A program made the position numbers and the translations under genes. The notes under the pieces were generated by a model. The model had not been told where the DNA came from, searched no databases, and was given only the letters and a program-made list of their open reading frames with translations. From Gnetum montanum (Eukaryota; Streptophyta; Gnetopsida; Gnetales; Gnetaceae), in NCBI GenBank assembly GCA_015680685.1, contig MNCI01010136.1, forward strand, positions 186,370-250,369: DNA of 64,000 bases. Reading direction: 5' to 3'. This document shows positions 12,214 through 23,449 of the stretch, in pieces. Positions within the stretch are counted from its first letter, which is position 1. Every line of letters begins with the position of its first letter.

Positions 12214-13056
12214 TGATGAGTGGTGAGGTACCCCTACACTCAACCATACGAATATGAGCATAACACGCGCGATCCGGTCGAACTCCGCAGACTAAGTGCC
12301 TACACACCTCATGGAACACTTAAGGTTAATTATTCATTGTCTTCCCAGGCTTACTTTTATTTGTCACGGTGTATGGTTAAGTAAGTCTGAGGTATATGAT
12401 TTTTATAGCTTTTATGTTTTATCTCCTATGCTATTGAGGTGAAGGGTTTAAGAGACTAATTACTACTTTAACTAACTAACTAAGTCTAAATTAACCTAGC
12501 GTCAGCATCTGTTCCCACTTAACGTTCACACCCTGAACCAATGTAACTATGGTTACCAAACACTAATCGTTGCTGGGATCACCACGCATAACGCACGTGC
12601 TCGAAGAGGTCATACTGAGGCACTTAACTAGGAGAGAAGGGTTGAGAGAGAATTAATAACTAATAAAGCATTTAAATGGAAAATAGTAAATAACAATAAA
12701 TAAAATCCTATTCAGCCTATTCCATGCATTGCAAGGTATATCCAAGAAGTTCGTCTTTATTGCCATACACAAACTTGTGTTCAGGTACAATGTTTGCTCG
12801 AATAAAGATTCGTTCACTCTGGAGTTCCTACTACGGGCACATAAAAATTAATCTATCTCTGGAGTGGAAAAACTGCCAAAGTTTCCCTATGGTCTAAGCC
12901 TAGGATGGGAAACAAGGGAGAGCCGCCTCTTATTTATAGATATGACGGCGCACCACAATATCGCGTACGTGATATCACGGGGGACGACGCGATATCGCGA
13001 GGGATGTGATATTGTGACGGCCACGATATCACGCATGCGATATTTTTGTCCCATCA
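12214..13056 (-). repeat. LTR 2 (internal)
   Basis: It runs from TGATGAGTGG to GTCCCATCA on the + strand, 843 bp, colinear with LTR 1. Its TATA box is the revcomp of about 12,931-12,938. GATATC occurs at 12,971, 12,991 and 13,025, with degenerate copies at 12,958, 13,008 and 13,039. On its primer-site side it is joined to the non-coding module instead of a tRNA-Asp primer site, so it lost its leader, gag and protease. Confidence 0.85.
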
Positions 13057-13258
13057 TACCCCCATGACTAAATGAAAACTCATCCTCGAGTTCCTTACAA
13101 TAATATCGGTAAGGTATGGGATTATTGACTCAAATGGAACTAATGGGATGACATGTGAACGGATCATCATTATAAGACACAACAAAACTGGTGTTCATGA
13201 CAACAAGAGTGAACACCTTATTACATTGACATCAGGCCTTGTTTGGCAACTGAGAAAG

Positions 13259-13259
13259 N
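13259..13259. other. single N at a deletion relative to the sister copy
   Basis: The N stands between TGAGAAAG and ACCGATCCATTCC. The sister copy has about 110 bp between the same words (roughly 10,450-10,558). A one-base N at a copy difference suggests a collapsed assembly join, not a biological deletion. Confidence 0.6.
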
Positions 13260-14680
13260 ACCGATCCATTCCAAGTGTTCCCTCCAAATCCAATCCATTA
13301 TTGCATGATTACCATCTGCACACACAACACAATCTTTATATTAGCAAGGGTAAATGAATTTCAATGTAGTTGATACCTTGCTTTGGTGAAAGGTCTATTG
13401 GCTAGGTTGTGGTATGGCTGATACAGATCTGGAGATATAATATTGGTGACTACCGAAGGTGAAGGGGTAAGGAGAAAATCGAAAAAAATTGGACCCTATA
13501 CCCCCATGACTAATAGCGAACCTCCGGTAGTGATAGAATGGAGAAAGAAAAGGAACAAGAAAGATGAAGAAAAAGGGACAACTATAACATCAATAAAATG
13601 GATGTCAAGATGGAAATGAACAAAATAAAATTAATTACAAAAATGTTAGGAAAAAGAAATTAATAAGTGCACCAAATAGGGATGTCAGTGGATCCTTCCC
13701 AAAGCAGGCTCATGCCCTTAATGCCCTGACAAACTCACATTCAAAGAGCTTGTAGGCTCTGGGAATGTCATTTGAAACAAGAGTTAAAGTCTTAACCACA
13801 AAAATTTACCAAAAAGAAAACAATGCATCTACCAAGATATACACTAATGATATAACCGACAATGAGGTGAACAATGGAGAGAAGGATGAAGAGAAGAGAA
13901 TGGAATGGAATCCCAAGAACAAGGTGGTATATAGCCCCTTGTGTAGTTCATGATTAATGTGACTTGGTAAATCTCATTCCAACTCTGGCCTCAAACCAAC
14001 CACATCCAGTGACTTCGCATCAATGCATTCAGCTAATCCATCCTATTGAAGTAACAAGAATGCCTTCACCTAAGAGCTACCACCATTTCGACAAAACAAA
14101 TGAGGAGAGAATGGGAAGCGAGGAGGGCCTTAGTTAGAGGGAATGTTTTTATTTTTGTTCCATAACCAATGCTTGTAGTCCAAGAGATTATTTCATCTAA
14201 GGGGTGTGCTTTGAATTCTCATTTTTTTTTGTGTTTTTATGCGTGAGAACCACACCATGCAAAGAATTCTTATTTTTATTTGCTTAGCTTCCGATAATTG
14301 GGTAACATTGAAATGGTAAGAAAACTCAAGAAGAAAACATCCAAGCACCCAAGAAAATGGCCAACACAAAAGCATCAAGTTCCCTTGAAGTCACACCCTT
14401 TTCAATCCTTGAGTCCTTCCTTAGTTTGAGAAGTACCCAGTCACCGATTCATTATAGTTCTTATTTAGAAAGGGATTGTACATTTCCAAGTCGAGAGAGA
14501 CCATAGAAACTAGTGGATGGATGGATGAAGTGAACTCATTACCTACCATATCAAAAGAAACATACCTTAGTATCAACATCATGGCTTAAAGGTAAAAACC
14601 AAACATTAGCAATCAATATGAAAACAATTCATACCATCGTGAAGAACACTTATTGAATGACAAAATTACAGGGTGGATAA

Positions 14681-14829
14681 CACACACACACACACACACA
14701 CACATACACACACACACACACACATACACACACACACACACACCTACCCACACACACACACACACCTACCCACACACACACACACACCTACCCACACACA
14801 CACACACACATACACACACACACACACAA
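14681..14829. repeat. CA microsatellite with CCTACC interruptions
   Basis: About 150 bp of CA repeats with TA and CCTACC interruptions lie here. The sister module at about 12,000-12,020 has only a few CA and CAAAAA units, so this is a copy-specific expansion. The His/Thr-rich open frame here (14,653-14,946) is an artefact of the repeat. Confidence 0.95.
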
Positions 14830-14999
14830 AATAGAAAGGTACAACGATGTTGTAAAACAAAAACTAAAAAGGTTAAAGAAACTTGTAAAACAAAAACGTG
14901 TAAAACAAAAATGTGTAAAAAAAATGTGGAAAACAAAAATGTGTAATATAAAAACTAAAAAGAACTGAGGGCCTCCAATGATTAGCATAGGTGGCCATC

Positions 15000-15809
15000 T
15001 CCCCCATGACTGAGTTGCAAGGGAGAGATCTGAAATAATGAATGTCTATTTGAATTTCATAAAAGTGCCCAACTTCTCCCAATTGATGTTCTTAGATTAA
15101 GAGGTGGAAGTTGGCGATGCTCATATTCCAAGGTATCTATGCCTTCATTGTTAACATGAGTTGTTTCTTCAGTTTGTTCCGTGCATATTGTGTTGCTCTT
15201 TCGACTAGCTATCAACCACGGGGTGTTTACTACTTATGTGGTTGCTATATATAGGCACCTTTGAATTTGTGTTTCTTGGGCACACCGATTACATGGAAGA
15301 GATGTTGAACATTCTTCCATGTCATCACCCGATGAATCACTGTATGTGATGCACGGAACTTTCTTCTTCTCGATCTTTCCATATATGTTTACCTTAGATA
15401 TTTCCAAGGAAAGATTGTGGATCCCTAGGTACGCATCTATCGTACTTAGCCATGGCCTTCCCATTATAATAAAGAAGTCCCCTTCATTGCTATTGACCTC
15501 TATCACTAGGAAGTCAACTGGGTAAGACCGACTACACAAAATGGTAACAATGTCCTCCACCAATCCCAAGGGAATGATGATGGACTGGTCAGCCAGCTCT
15601 AGTTGAATGTTGCTCTTCTTAAGTTGGGGCAGGTTCCAGGCTTTATACATCTCTCGTGAAATTAGGTTGACTCCGAAACTTGAGTCAAGAAGAGCCTTAT
15701 GTGGTTTGTTCCCGGCAACTTGTAGGTAGATTAAGGGACTTACAGGGTCAGATAATTTCTTGGGAAGGTAGCCTACCTTGATCCAGTTGGTTATGGTATG
15801 TGTTAACAT
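15000..15809 (-). pseudogene. retropepsin-like protease, unit b
   Basis: The open frame 15,809-15,234 begins MLTHTITNWIKVGYLP and carries the retropepsin fold markers: ALLDSSFGVNLIS (catalytic motif written Asp-Ser-Ser instead of Asp-Ser/Thr-Gly), then LELADQSI, VEDIV, DFLVIEV and IIMGRPWLSTIDA. It is about 190 residues and continues beyond a stop as a tail that reads through to MGEMAT near 15,000. It follows gag on the same strand. In family members the catalytic motif is DT/SG or DxGA; the Ser in place of Gly suggests a weak or inactive enzyme. No RT follows. Confidence 0.8.
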
Positions 15810-15899
15810 AACCGTATGTGTGCAGCTCTATTGTTGGATGGAAGGGTGCTCCGAAGTTTTTTTTGTTGGAAGAGTGGTTGTGGACTCAATCGCTTGTTG

Positions 15900-18314
15900 T
15901 TATGAGAGCTTGTCTAGGCTTTTGGTTCTAAAGAAAGGTCTTCTCTTTTCACGGTTGTTAGAACCAGCAGCGGGTTGAATGTTTACAGCTCTCACAGTGT
16001 TACATTGCTGCGGTTGAGTGGGGAGTTCCCCTTGCATTGTTGGAGCAAGTTGTATGGGAACTACAGGTGGAAGAGGTGCGGATGGATTTGGAAGATGGAA
16101 TGAATGTGGAATGTCTCCCGGAGGAGAAGGAGTCCTTCTAAAATACTCCCAAACTTGGTAGTGATGCTGGGGAGTTGTGTGACCCATAGAGTCACTTGGA
16201 GAAATTAGCTGCTGCACATAATAGCCATAAGGATTAGGTTGCTGGTAAGGGTATTGATGTTTTGGCAGTGGCATCCCCCATGACTATGAGTATTGCCATT
16301 GCTGATGTTGCCCGATGGGTTGTGGTGAAGTTCCACTTGGATAGTATGTTAATGGTTGGCGGAACTGCCTTGAGTTACCTTGAGGATAAGTTAACCTTCG
16401 GGGTGTTTATCGTTTGTTGAGTCTCTGGTTGAGTGCATACACCCCAGACTCCTGTAGATGTGAGATGATTGGACAATATCCCTTAGGATGGTCATATTGG
16501 CAGATCTCACATCCATTGTCATCGTCTGTGTCTGAATCCACAGCCTCATTGAAGATAGTTATTTTCCCCTTACCCTTGTTATGTGCAGGGCTTGAATCTC
16601 TCCACTTTGTCTTGTTCTTGTCACTACATTGTTCCTCCTTAGACTTTTCTACAATTTTCAGGACAGTTTCAATTATACTGTCTAAGGAGCTCCATACTTC
16701 ATCTACCTTAGCCGATACTTCCGTTGTTAACTTCTAGAGTGGCAAGGTTTTTTTTTTCACCAACTCTTCAAGTGGTGACTCATCCTCTTCATTGTAAAAT
16801 CTCACTCCTTTCGAAGAGATGGATCATGGTTATATTCTTCCACACTCTCTCTTTTTTGTAGCTCACCTTCTTCTTTGGCTACTTGCTCCAACAAGCAATG
16901 AATCTCATGGGATCTAAGTTCTGATAATCTTTCTTGGGCATAAGTCCCAAGGGTTCTCCTAGTTTCATACCTTAGCCCATCCACGATGTGGCGGAGTTGA
17001 TCCTGCATGGCCTGGGCAATGATGTAACAATGTATAGTAGTGGCCCATGGCAGCATCCAAGGGTTCATGAGTACCTTGCTTCCATCCTTGGATCTTCTTA
17101 CGCAAATTAGACACTCTAGAGTACGTTTGATACTTATCGTTGAAGATTTCTAACATCGTACTCCACCTCCTAATGGTTTCCGGTTCTAAGGACTGGTACC
17201 AACTCTTTGCTTTCTTAATGAGTGTCTTGGGAAAAAACTTTAGTTTTTGCCACTCGTTTTCTATGTTTTGCAAGGCACATGCATCATGAAATGCTTGTAA
17301 ATGATTTTGCGGATCCACGTTATATCCCCCTTCGAAGCGTGGGATATTGTTCATGTCTAAGCACTTGATCTAACTATCTTTTAAATGCCTTGTTGGGATC
17401 CTAACTACCTTTGTGATCTCTATCATGCTTTGGGTGGCAAGTAGGGGCTCATCATGATCATATCTTTCATGACGTCTATGATGTCTTCGTTGTTCCCTAC
17501 TTTCCCTTCGTTCATGCCCTTGTCCTCTCTCTCGACTCTCTCGTTGAGGTCTCTCATTTTGCCTACCTCTATCCTCACCATTGTGCTTTCGATGGCTATG
17601 CCCAGAGGTGGAAGGAGAGGGTGAATGATGTGAAGAAGGGGAAGAAGAAGGAGAACCATCACCATGACGATGTTTCTTGCCCTCTCTTCTATGGTTTCAG
17701 CCCTGATCGTGATGATGATCTGAGTGCCAGTCCTTGTTATATGTTGTTGTTCGCTCAGTGAACAGCTGGTGTTCACGGGGATTAGAATTAGGGTTGTGTA
17801 TCATGGATCATAGGTTCTGATACCCCAACTCCTCACTACCATTAGGAGGAGGAACATCTTTTGATAGAGAACCCGTTATAAGTGGTTCACCATCTCCTAT
17901 TTCAATTAGGACATGCGGGACCTCTTTGCCCTTCAATAGTGTATGTTGGCTCTCCTTCCTTGAGTCCCTCATACATTGTAAAGCTGTGGGATGATAATCC
18001 CTTGTGTCAAAATCACCTATAACGTATTCAGCATAGAGTTGAGTCATGCCAATCTGTGCCAAAGCACGGAGAAGCATGTTGGGGATTGCACGATCTGGAG
18101 GTAACACAATGTTACCTTGCAAGTCTCTCCAGCACATCTGTTCATCTTAATGGAAGATAAAAGTAAAATTGGGAATATACACATCAAGATGAGTATATTC
18201 CACCCTATATTGCTAAGGAACTGGTGGATTTAGGTTATGTGTTTTTGATTGCCGACTGTTCTTTGTATGATCCCTAGGTGGTGAGTTGCTCTTGTGAGAA
18301 GAAGAAGAAGACAT
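15900..18314 (-). pseudogene. gag, unit b (interrupted)
   Basis: The start is ATG at 18,314-18,312 (MSSSSSHKSN), about 125 bp after the primer site. Pieces in order are QGNIVLPPDRAIPNMLLRAL and YHPTALQ (18,137-17,808), a Ser/His/Arg-rich linker (about 17,780-17,430), the retrotransposon gag core with RFEGGYNVDPQNHLQAFHDA and an AKSWYQSL segment (17,354-16,965), a helical Glu-rich part (17,068-16,802), and a Pro/Gln-rich tail (16,274-15,900). A Cys-x2-Cys-x3-His-x3-Cys knuckle-like motif is visible in the better-kept unit a. Several stops and frameshifts break it. Confidence 0.75.
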
Positions 18315-18438
18315 GGTGTCTTATCGGTGTGCTAATTAACCGTTATAAAATTTTCTTATTTAATTAACCCTAAGGTTTGTTTAAGCTCCCAACAATGTGA
18401 ATGATCTCTTATGTTCTACTTAGCCCACAAACACTTAG

Positions 18439-18456
18439 TCCCCGGCAACAGTGCCA
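18439..18456 (-). promoter_or_regulatory. primer-binding site, tRNA-Asp type, unit b
   Basis: On the + strand it reads TCCCCGGCAACAGTGCCA. This is the 3' end of plant tRNA-Asp(GUC) with two transition changes. It lies one base from the LTR end, as in unit a. Confidence 0.8.
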
Positions 18457-18457
18457 A

Positions 18458-19151
18458 TGATGAGTGGCGAGGTACCCCTACACTCAACCATATGAATACG
18501 AGCGTAGCATGCGCGANGTATTTTTCATGGTGTATGGTTAAGTAAGTCTGAGGTATATGATTTTTATAGCTTTTCTATTTTATCTCCTATGCTATTGAGG
18601 TGAAGGGCTGAAGAGACTAATTACTACTTTAACTAACTAACTAAGTCTGAATTAACCTAGCGTCAGCATCCGTTCCCACTTACCATTCACACCCTGAAAC
18701 AATGCAATCGTGGTTACCAAACACTAATCGTTGCTGGGATCACCATGCATAAGGCATGTGCTTGAAGCGGTCGTACTGAGGCACTTAACTAGGAGAGAAG
18801 GGTTGAGAGAGAATTAAGAACTAATAAAGAATTTAAATGGAAAATAGTAAATAACAATAAATAAAATCCTATTCAGCCTATTCCATGCATTGCAAGGTTT
18901 ATCCAAGAAGTTCGTCTTTATTGCCATACACAAACTTGTGTTCAGGTACAATGTTTGCTCGAATAAAGATTCGTTCACTCTAGAGTTCCTACTGCAGGCA
19001 CATGGAAATTAATCTATCTATAGAGTGGAAAAACTGCTAGAGTTTCCCTATGGTCTAAGCCTAGGATGGGAAACAAGGGAGAGCTACCTCTTATTTATAG
19101 ATATGATGGCACACCGCGATATCGCGATGGTCGCGATATCGTGTCCCATCA
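18458..19151 (-). repeat. LTR 3 (internal, shared by the two gag units)
   Basis: It runs from TGATGAGTGGCGAGG to GTGTCCCATCA. It is 694 bp including an N at 18,517, where about 105 bp present in LTR 4 are missing. It has only two GATATC words (19,118 and 19,135) upstream of its TATA. It acts as 3' LTR of unit a and 5' LTR of unit b. Confidence 0.85.
18517..18517. other. single N at a deletion inside LTR 3
   Basis: The N joins GCGCGA to GTATTTTTCATGG. The corresponding interval in LTRs 1, 2 and 4 contains about 105 more bases. This is probably an assembly join. Confidence 0.6.
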
Positions 19152-19971
19152 GGTGGCCATCTCCCCCATGACTGAATGGAAAGGGAGAGATCCGAAATAA
19201 TGAGCGCTTGTTTGAATTTCTTAAAAGTGTCCAACTTCTCCCCACTGATGTTCTCAGATTAAGGGGTGGAAGTCAGTGACGCTCATATTCCAATGTATCT
19301 ATGCCTTCGTTGTTAGCATGAGTTGTTCCCCCAGTTTGTTCGATGCATATTTGGTTGCTCTTTCGACTAGTTGTCAACCACGGGGTATCTACTGCTTGTG
19401 TGGTTGCTACATACAGGCACCTTTATCTCATAGTTTCAAGGGCACACTTGTTGCATGAAGGAGATGTTGTGCCTTCCTCCATGTCATCACCTGATGAATC
19501 ATTGTATGTGATGCACAGAACTTTCTTCTTCTCGATCTTTCCATAAATGTTTAACTTAGGTATCTCCAAGGAAAGATCGCAGATCCCTAGGTACATATCT
19601 ATTGTACTTAGCCATGGCCTTCCCATTATGATTGGGAAGTCCCCTTCGTTATTATTAACTTGGATCACCAGGAAATCAGCTAGGTAGGATCAACCACACA
19701 CAGTGGTAACGATGTCCTCCACCAATCCCAAGGGAATGGTGATGGACTGGTTTGCTCGCTCTAGTTGAATGTTGCTCTTATTAAGTTGGGGTAGGTTCCA
19801 GGCTTGATACATTTCTTGTGATATTAAATTAACTCCAGAACTTGAGTCAAGAAGAGCCTTATGTGGTTTGTTCTTGGTGACTTGTAGATAGATTAAGGGA
19901 CTTCCAAGGTTAGTTAGTTTCCTGGGAAGGTGGCCTACCTTGATCCAGTCAGTTACGGTATGCGTTAACAT
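19152..19971 (-). pseudogene. retropepsin-like protease, unit a
   Basis: The open frames 19,971-19,690 and 19,668-19,423 together give the same protease as unit b: MLTHTVTDWIKVGHLP, ALLDSSSGVNLIS, VEDIVT, a TAG stop, then DFLVIQV and IIMGRPWLSTIDM. The tail, with another stop, reads on to VMGEMAT next to LTR 3. There is no room for RT or integrase before the LTR, so this unit is gag-protease only. Confidence 0.8.
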
Positions 19972-19999
19972 AACCGTTTACATTAAGCTCTAATTTTGG

Positions 20000-22489
20000 A
20001 CTGAAGGGTGCTCCGAAGATTTATGTGTTGGAGGAGCATACCTAGACTCAACGGCTTGTTGTTGTGAGAGCTTGTCTAGGCTTTTGGTTCTGAAGAAAGG
20101 TCTTCTCTTTTTGTAGTTGTCAAAACCAGCAGTGGGTTGAATGTTTACAGCTCTTGTAGCGTGGCATTTTTGCGGTTGAGTGGGGAGTTCCCCTTGCATT
20201 GTTGGAGTAGGAGGTATGGGAACTACAAGTGGAAGAGGTGCGGATGGAGTAGGAGGATGGTATGGATATGGAGTGCCTCTCGAAGGGGAAGGAGTCCTTC
20301 TGAAGTACTCCCGAACTTGGTAGTGATGTTGGGGAGTTGTGTGACCCGTGGAGTCACTTGGAGAAATCGGTTGCTACACATAGTATCCATATGGGTCTAG
20401 CTGCCGGTAAGGGTACTGCTGTTTTGGCGGTGGCATCCCCCATGATTGTGGGTATTGCCACTGCTAATGTTGTCCGATGGGTTGTGGTGGAGTTCCACTT
20501 GGATAGTACATTAATGGTTGGTGGAACTGTTTTGGGTTACCTTGAGGATAAGGTAACCTACAGGGTGTCTACCGTTTGTTGAGTCTTGGGTTGAGTGCAT
20601 ACACCCCAGACTCTTGTAAATGTGAGATGATTGGATAACATCCCTTAAGATGGTCATATTAGCAGATCTCACATCCACCGTCATTGTCTATGTCTAAATC
20701 CACAACCACATCGAAGATAGTTATTTTCCCTTTTCCCTTGTCACGTGCAAGGCCTGAATCTCTCCGCTTTGTCTTGTTCTTGTCACTACTTCATTCCTCC
20801 TCAGACTCTTCTACAATTTTCAGGACAGTTTCAATTTTACTATCTAAGGAGCTCCATACTTCATCTACCTTAGCCAATACTTCCATTGTTAACTTTTGGA
20901 GTGGCAAGGTTTTTCTATTCATCAACTCTTCAAGTGGTGACTCATCCTTTTCATTGTAAAATCTCACTCCCTTATTTCGAAGAGAGGGATCACGGTTATA
21001 TTCTTCTGCACTCTCTATTTTTTGTAGCTCACCTTCCTCTTTAGCTACTTACTCCAACAAGCGATGTATCTCATGGGATCTAAGTTCTGATAATCTCCCT
21101 TGGGCATAAGTCCCAAGGGTTCTCCTAGTTTCATACCTTAGCCCATCCATGATTTGGTGGAGTTGATCCCACTGTGCATATCCATGGCCCATGCAACGAT
21201 GTAACAATGCGTAGTAGCGGCCCATGGTAGCATCCAAGGGTTCATGAGTACCTTGCTTTCATACTTGGATCTGCTTATGCAAATTAGACACTCTAGAGTA
21301 CGTTTGATACTTATCGTTAAAGAGTTCTAACATCATACTCCACCTCCTAATGGTTTCCGATTCTAAGGACCAGTACCAACTCTCTGCTTCCTTTATGAGT
21401 GTCCTGGGAAACAACTTTAGCTTCTGCCACTCGTTTTCTATATTTTGCAAGATGCAAGCATCATGGAATGCCTGTAAATGATTTTGTGAATCTGCGTTAT
21501 ATCCCCCTTCGAAGCGTGGGATATTGTTCATGTCTAAGTGCTTGATCCGACTATCCTTCAAATGCCTTGTTGTTATTCTTACAGCCTCTGTTATATCTAA
21601 CATGCTCTGAGTGGCAAGTAGGGGTTCATCATGATCATCTCTTTCATGACGTCTATGATGTCTGCATTGTTCCCTACTTTCCCTTCGTTCATGCCCTTGT
21701 CCCCGCTCTCGACTCTCTCGTTGAGGTCTCTCATTTTGTTTACCTCTATCCTCATCATTATGCTCTCTATGACTGTGCTGAGAGGTGGAAGGAGAGGGTG
21801 AGTGATGCGATGAAGGAGAAGAAGAAGGAGAACCATCACCATGATGATGTTTCTTGCCTTCTCTTCTATGGCTTCGGCCTTGATCGTGATGACTATCTGA
21901 GTGCCCATCCTTATTGTATGTTGTTGTTCCCTCAGTGAACAGCTAGTGTTCATGGGGATCATAACCAGGGTTGTGTATCGTGGAGCGTAGGTTTTGATAC
22001 CCCACCTCCTCACTATTGTTAGGAGGGGGAACATCTTTTAATAGAGAACTAGTTATAAGTGGTTCACCATCTCCCATTTCACTTAGGACGTGCGGGACCT
22101 CTTTTTCCTTCAACGGTGTATGTTGGCTCTCCTGCCTTGAGTCCCTCATATGTTGTAAAGCTGTGGGATGGTAATCCCTCATGTCAAAATTTTTCGCAAC
22201 GTATTCAGCATAGAGCTGAGTCATGCCAATTTGTGCCAAAGCACGGAGGAGCATGTTGGGGACTGCACGATTCGGAGGTAACACTATGTTACCTTGCAAG
22301 TCTCTCTAGCGCATTTGTTCATCTTGATGGAAGATAAAAGTAAAATTGGGAATATACTCATTGGGATGAGTATATTCCACCCTATATTGCTGAGGAATTG
22401 GTGGATTTAGGCTGTGTTTTTGATTATCGACTGTTCTTTGTATGATCCCTAGGTGGTGAGTTGCTCTTGTGAGAAGAAGAAGAAGACAT
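20000..22489 (-). pseudogene. gag, unit a (interrupted)
   Basis: The start is ATG at 22,489-22,487, following the primer site. Order of parts: GNIVLPPNRAVPNMLLRAL (22,299-21,943), a low-complexity Ser/His/Arg linker, the gag core RFEGGYNADSQNHLQAFHDA with EAESWYWSL (21,603-21,259), GLRYETRRTLGTYAQGRL (21,237-21,049), a Glu/Lys-rich segment, a knuckle-like Cys-x2-Cys-x3-His-x3-Cys near 20,670-20,640, and a Pro/Gln/Tyr-rich region ending with RRPFFRTKSLDKLSQQ (20,199-19,990). Stops and frameshifts are present. It is colinear with unit b at high similarity. Confidence 0.75.
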
Positions 22490-22612
22490 GGTGTCTTATC
22501 GGTGTGCTAATTAACCGTTATATAAATTTTCGTTTGATTAACCCTAAGGTTTGTTTAAGCTCCCAACGATGTGAATGATCTCTTATGTTCTACTTAGTGC
22601 ACGAACACTTAG

Positions 22613-22630
22613 TCCCCGGCAACGGCGCCA
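22613..22630 (-). promoter_or_regulatory. primer-binding site, perfect tRNA-Asp match
   Basis: On the + strand it reads TCCCCGGCAACGGCGCCA, identical over 18 nt to the 3' end of plant tRNA-Asp(GUC) as I know it. One base separates it from the LTR. Use of tRNA-Asp is described for the Athila lineage, which fits the coding regions. Confidence 0.9.
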
Positions 22631-22631
22631 A

Positions 22632-23444
22632 TGATGAGTGGCGAGGTACCCCTATAGTCAACCATACGAATACGAGCGTAACACGTGCGATTCGGTTGAA
22701 CTCCGCAGACTAAGTGCCTACACGCCTCATGGAACACTTAAGGTTAATTATTCATTGTCTTTGCAGACTTACTTGTATTTGTCACGGTGTATGGTTAAGT
22801 AAGTCCGAGGTATATGATTTTTATAGCTTTTCCATTTTATCTCCTATGCTATTGAGGTGAAGGGTTGAAGAGATTAACTAACTAACTCTAACTAACTAAC
22901 TAAGTCTAAATTAACCTAGCGTCAGCATCCGTTCCCACTTACCGTTCACACCCTGAACCAATGCAATCGTGGTTACCAAACGCTAATCGTTGCTAGAATC
23001 ACCACGCGTAACGCACGTGCTCGAAGTGGTCATACTGAGGCACTTAACTAGGAGAGAAGGGTTGAGAGCGAATTAATAACTAATAAAGCATGTAAATGAA
23101 AAATAGTAAATAACAATAAATAAAGTCCTAATTATCCTATTCCATGCACTGCAAGGTTTATCCAAGAAGTTCGTCTTTATTGTCGTACACAAACTTGTGT
23201 TTAAGTACAATGTTTGCTTGAATAAAGATCCGTTCACTTTGGAGTTCCTACTGCGCGCACATGGAAAATATTCTATCTCTGGAGGGATCAAACTACCAGA
23301 TTTTCACTATGGTCTAAGCCTAGGATGGAAAACAAGAAAGAGTCACCTCTTATTTATAGATATGACAGCGCACCGCGATATTGCGTACACGATATCGCAA
23401 GGGAAGACACGATATCGCGGCCCATGCGATATCACGTCCCATCA
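22632..23444 (-). repeat. LTR 4 (outer 5' LTR of the block)
   Basis: It runs from TGATGAGTGGCG to ACGTCCCATCA, 813 bp. GATATC words at 23,391, 23,411 and 23,428, plus GATATT at 23,377, precede (on the - strand) the TATA at about 23,351-23,358. The primer site adjoins its inner end and the GATAA duplication its outer end. Confidence 0.85.
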
Positions 23445-23449
23445 GATAA
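23445..23449. repeat. target-site duplication GATAA, right copy
   Basis: GATAA directly follows LTR 4 and is identical to 9367-9371. It marks the other end of the single insertion. Confidence 0.8.

Larger units (their letters stand above)
13057..14994 (-). other. non-coding module R, copy 2
   Basis: This is homologous to 10,247-12,213. On the - strand it follows the protease frame directly (the word MGEMAT runs into the module near 14,990) and ends in a polypurine stretch ATGGGGGTA before LTR 2. This shows the original order gag, protease, module R, LTR. Relative to copy 1 it lacks about 110 bp at an N (13,259) and has a large CA expansion. Confidence 0.65.
9372..23444 (-). mobile_element. 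four-LTR composite retroelement block, one target-site duplication
   Basis: Four LTRs in the same (-) orientation lie at 9372-10,246, 12,214-13,056, 18,458-19,151 and 22,632-23,444. Reading along the - strand the order is LTR, primer site, gag-protease, LTR, primer site, gag-protease, non-coding module, LTR, non-coding module, LTR. Only the outermost LTRs are flanked by the GATAA duplication, so the block behaves as one insertion that later became a tandem array. No RT, RNase H or integrase frame is present, so it is non-autonomous. Its protease and gag resemble those of the host element it sits in. Confidence 0.8.

Noticed and set aside
11904-12319. Three overlapping Phe/Cys-rich - strand frames resembling membrane proteins
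   Set aside because: They are the three frames of the AAAACAAAAATGTGT tandem repeat, so the hydrophobicity comes from the repeat.
14653-14946. His/Thr-rich 97-codon open frame
   Set aside because: It is a translation of the CA microsatellite and the adjacent 15-bp repeat, not a gene.
22613-22630. Possible tRNA-Asp gene
   Set aside because: Only the last 18 nt of the tRNA are matched, adjacent to an LTR, so it is a primer-binding site and not a tRNA gene.
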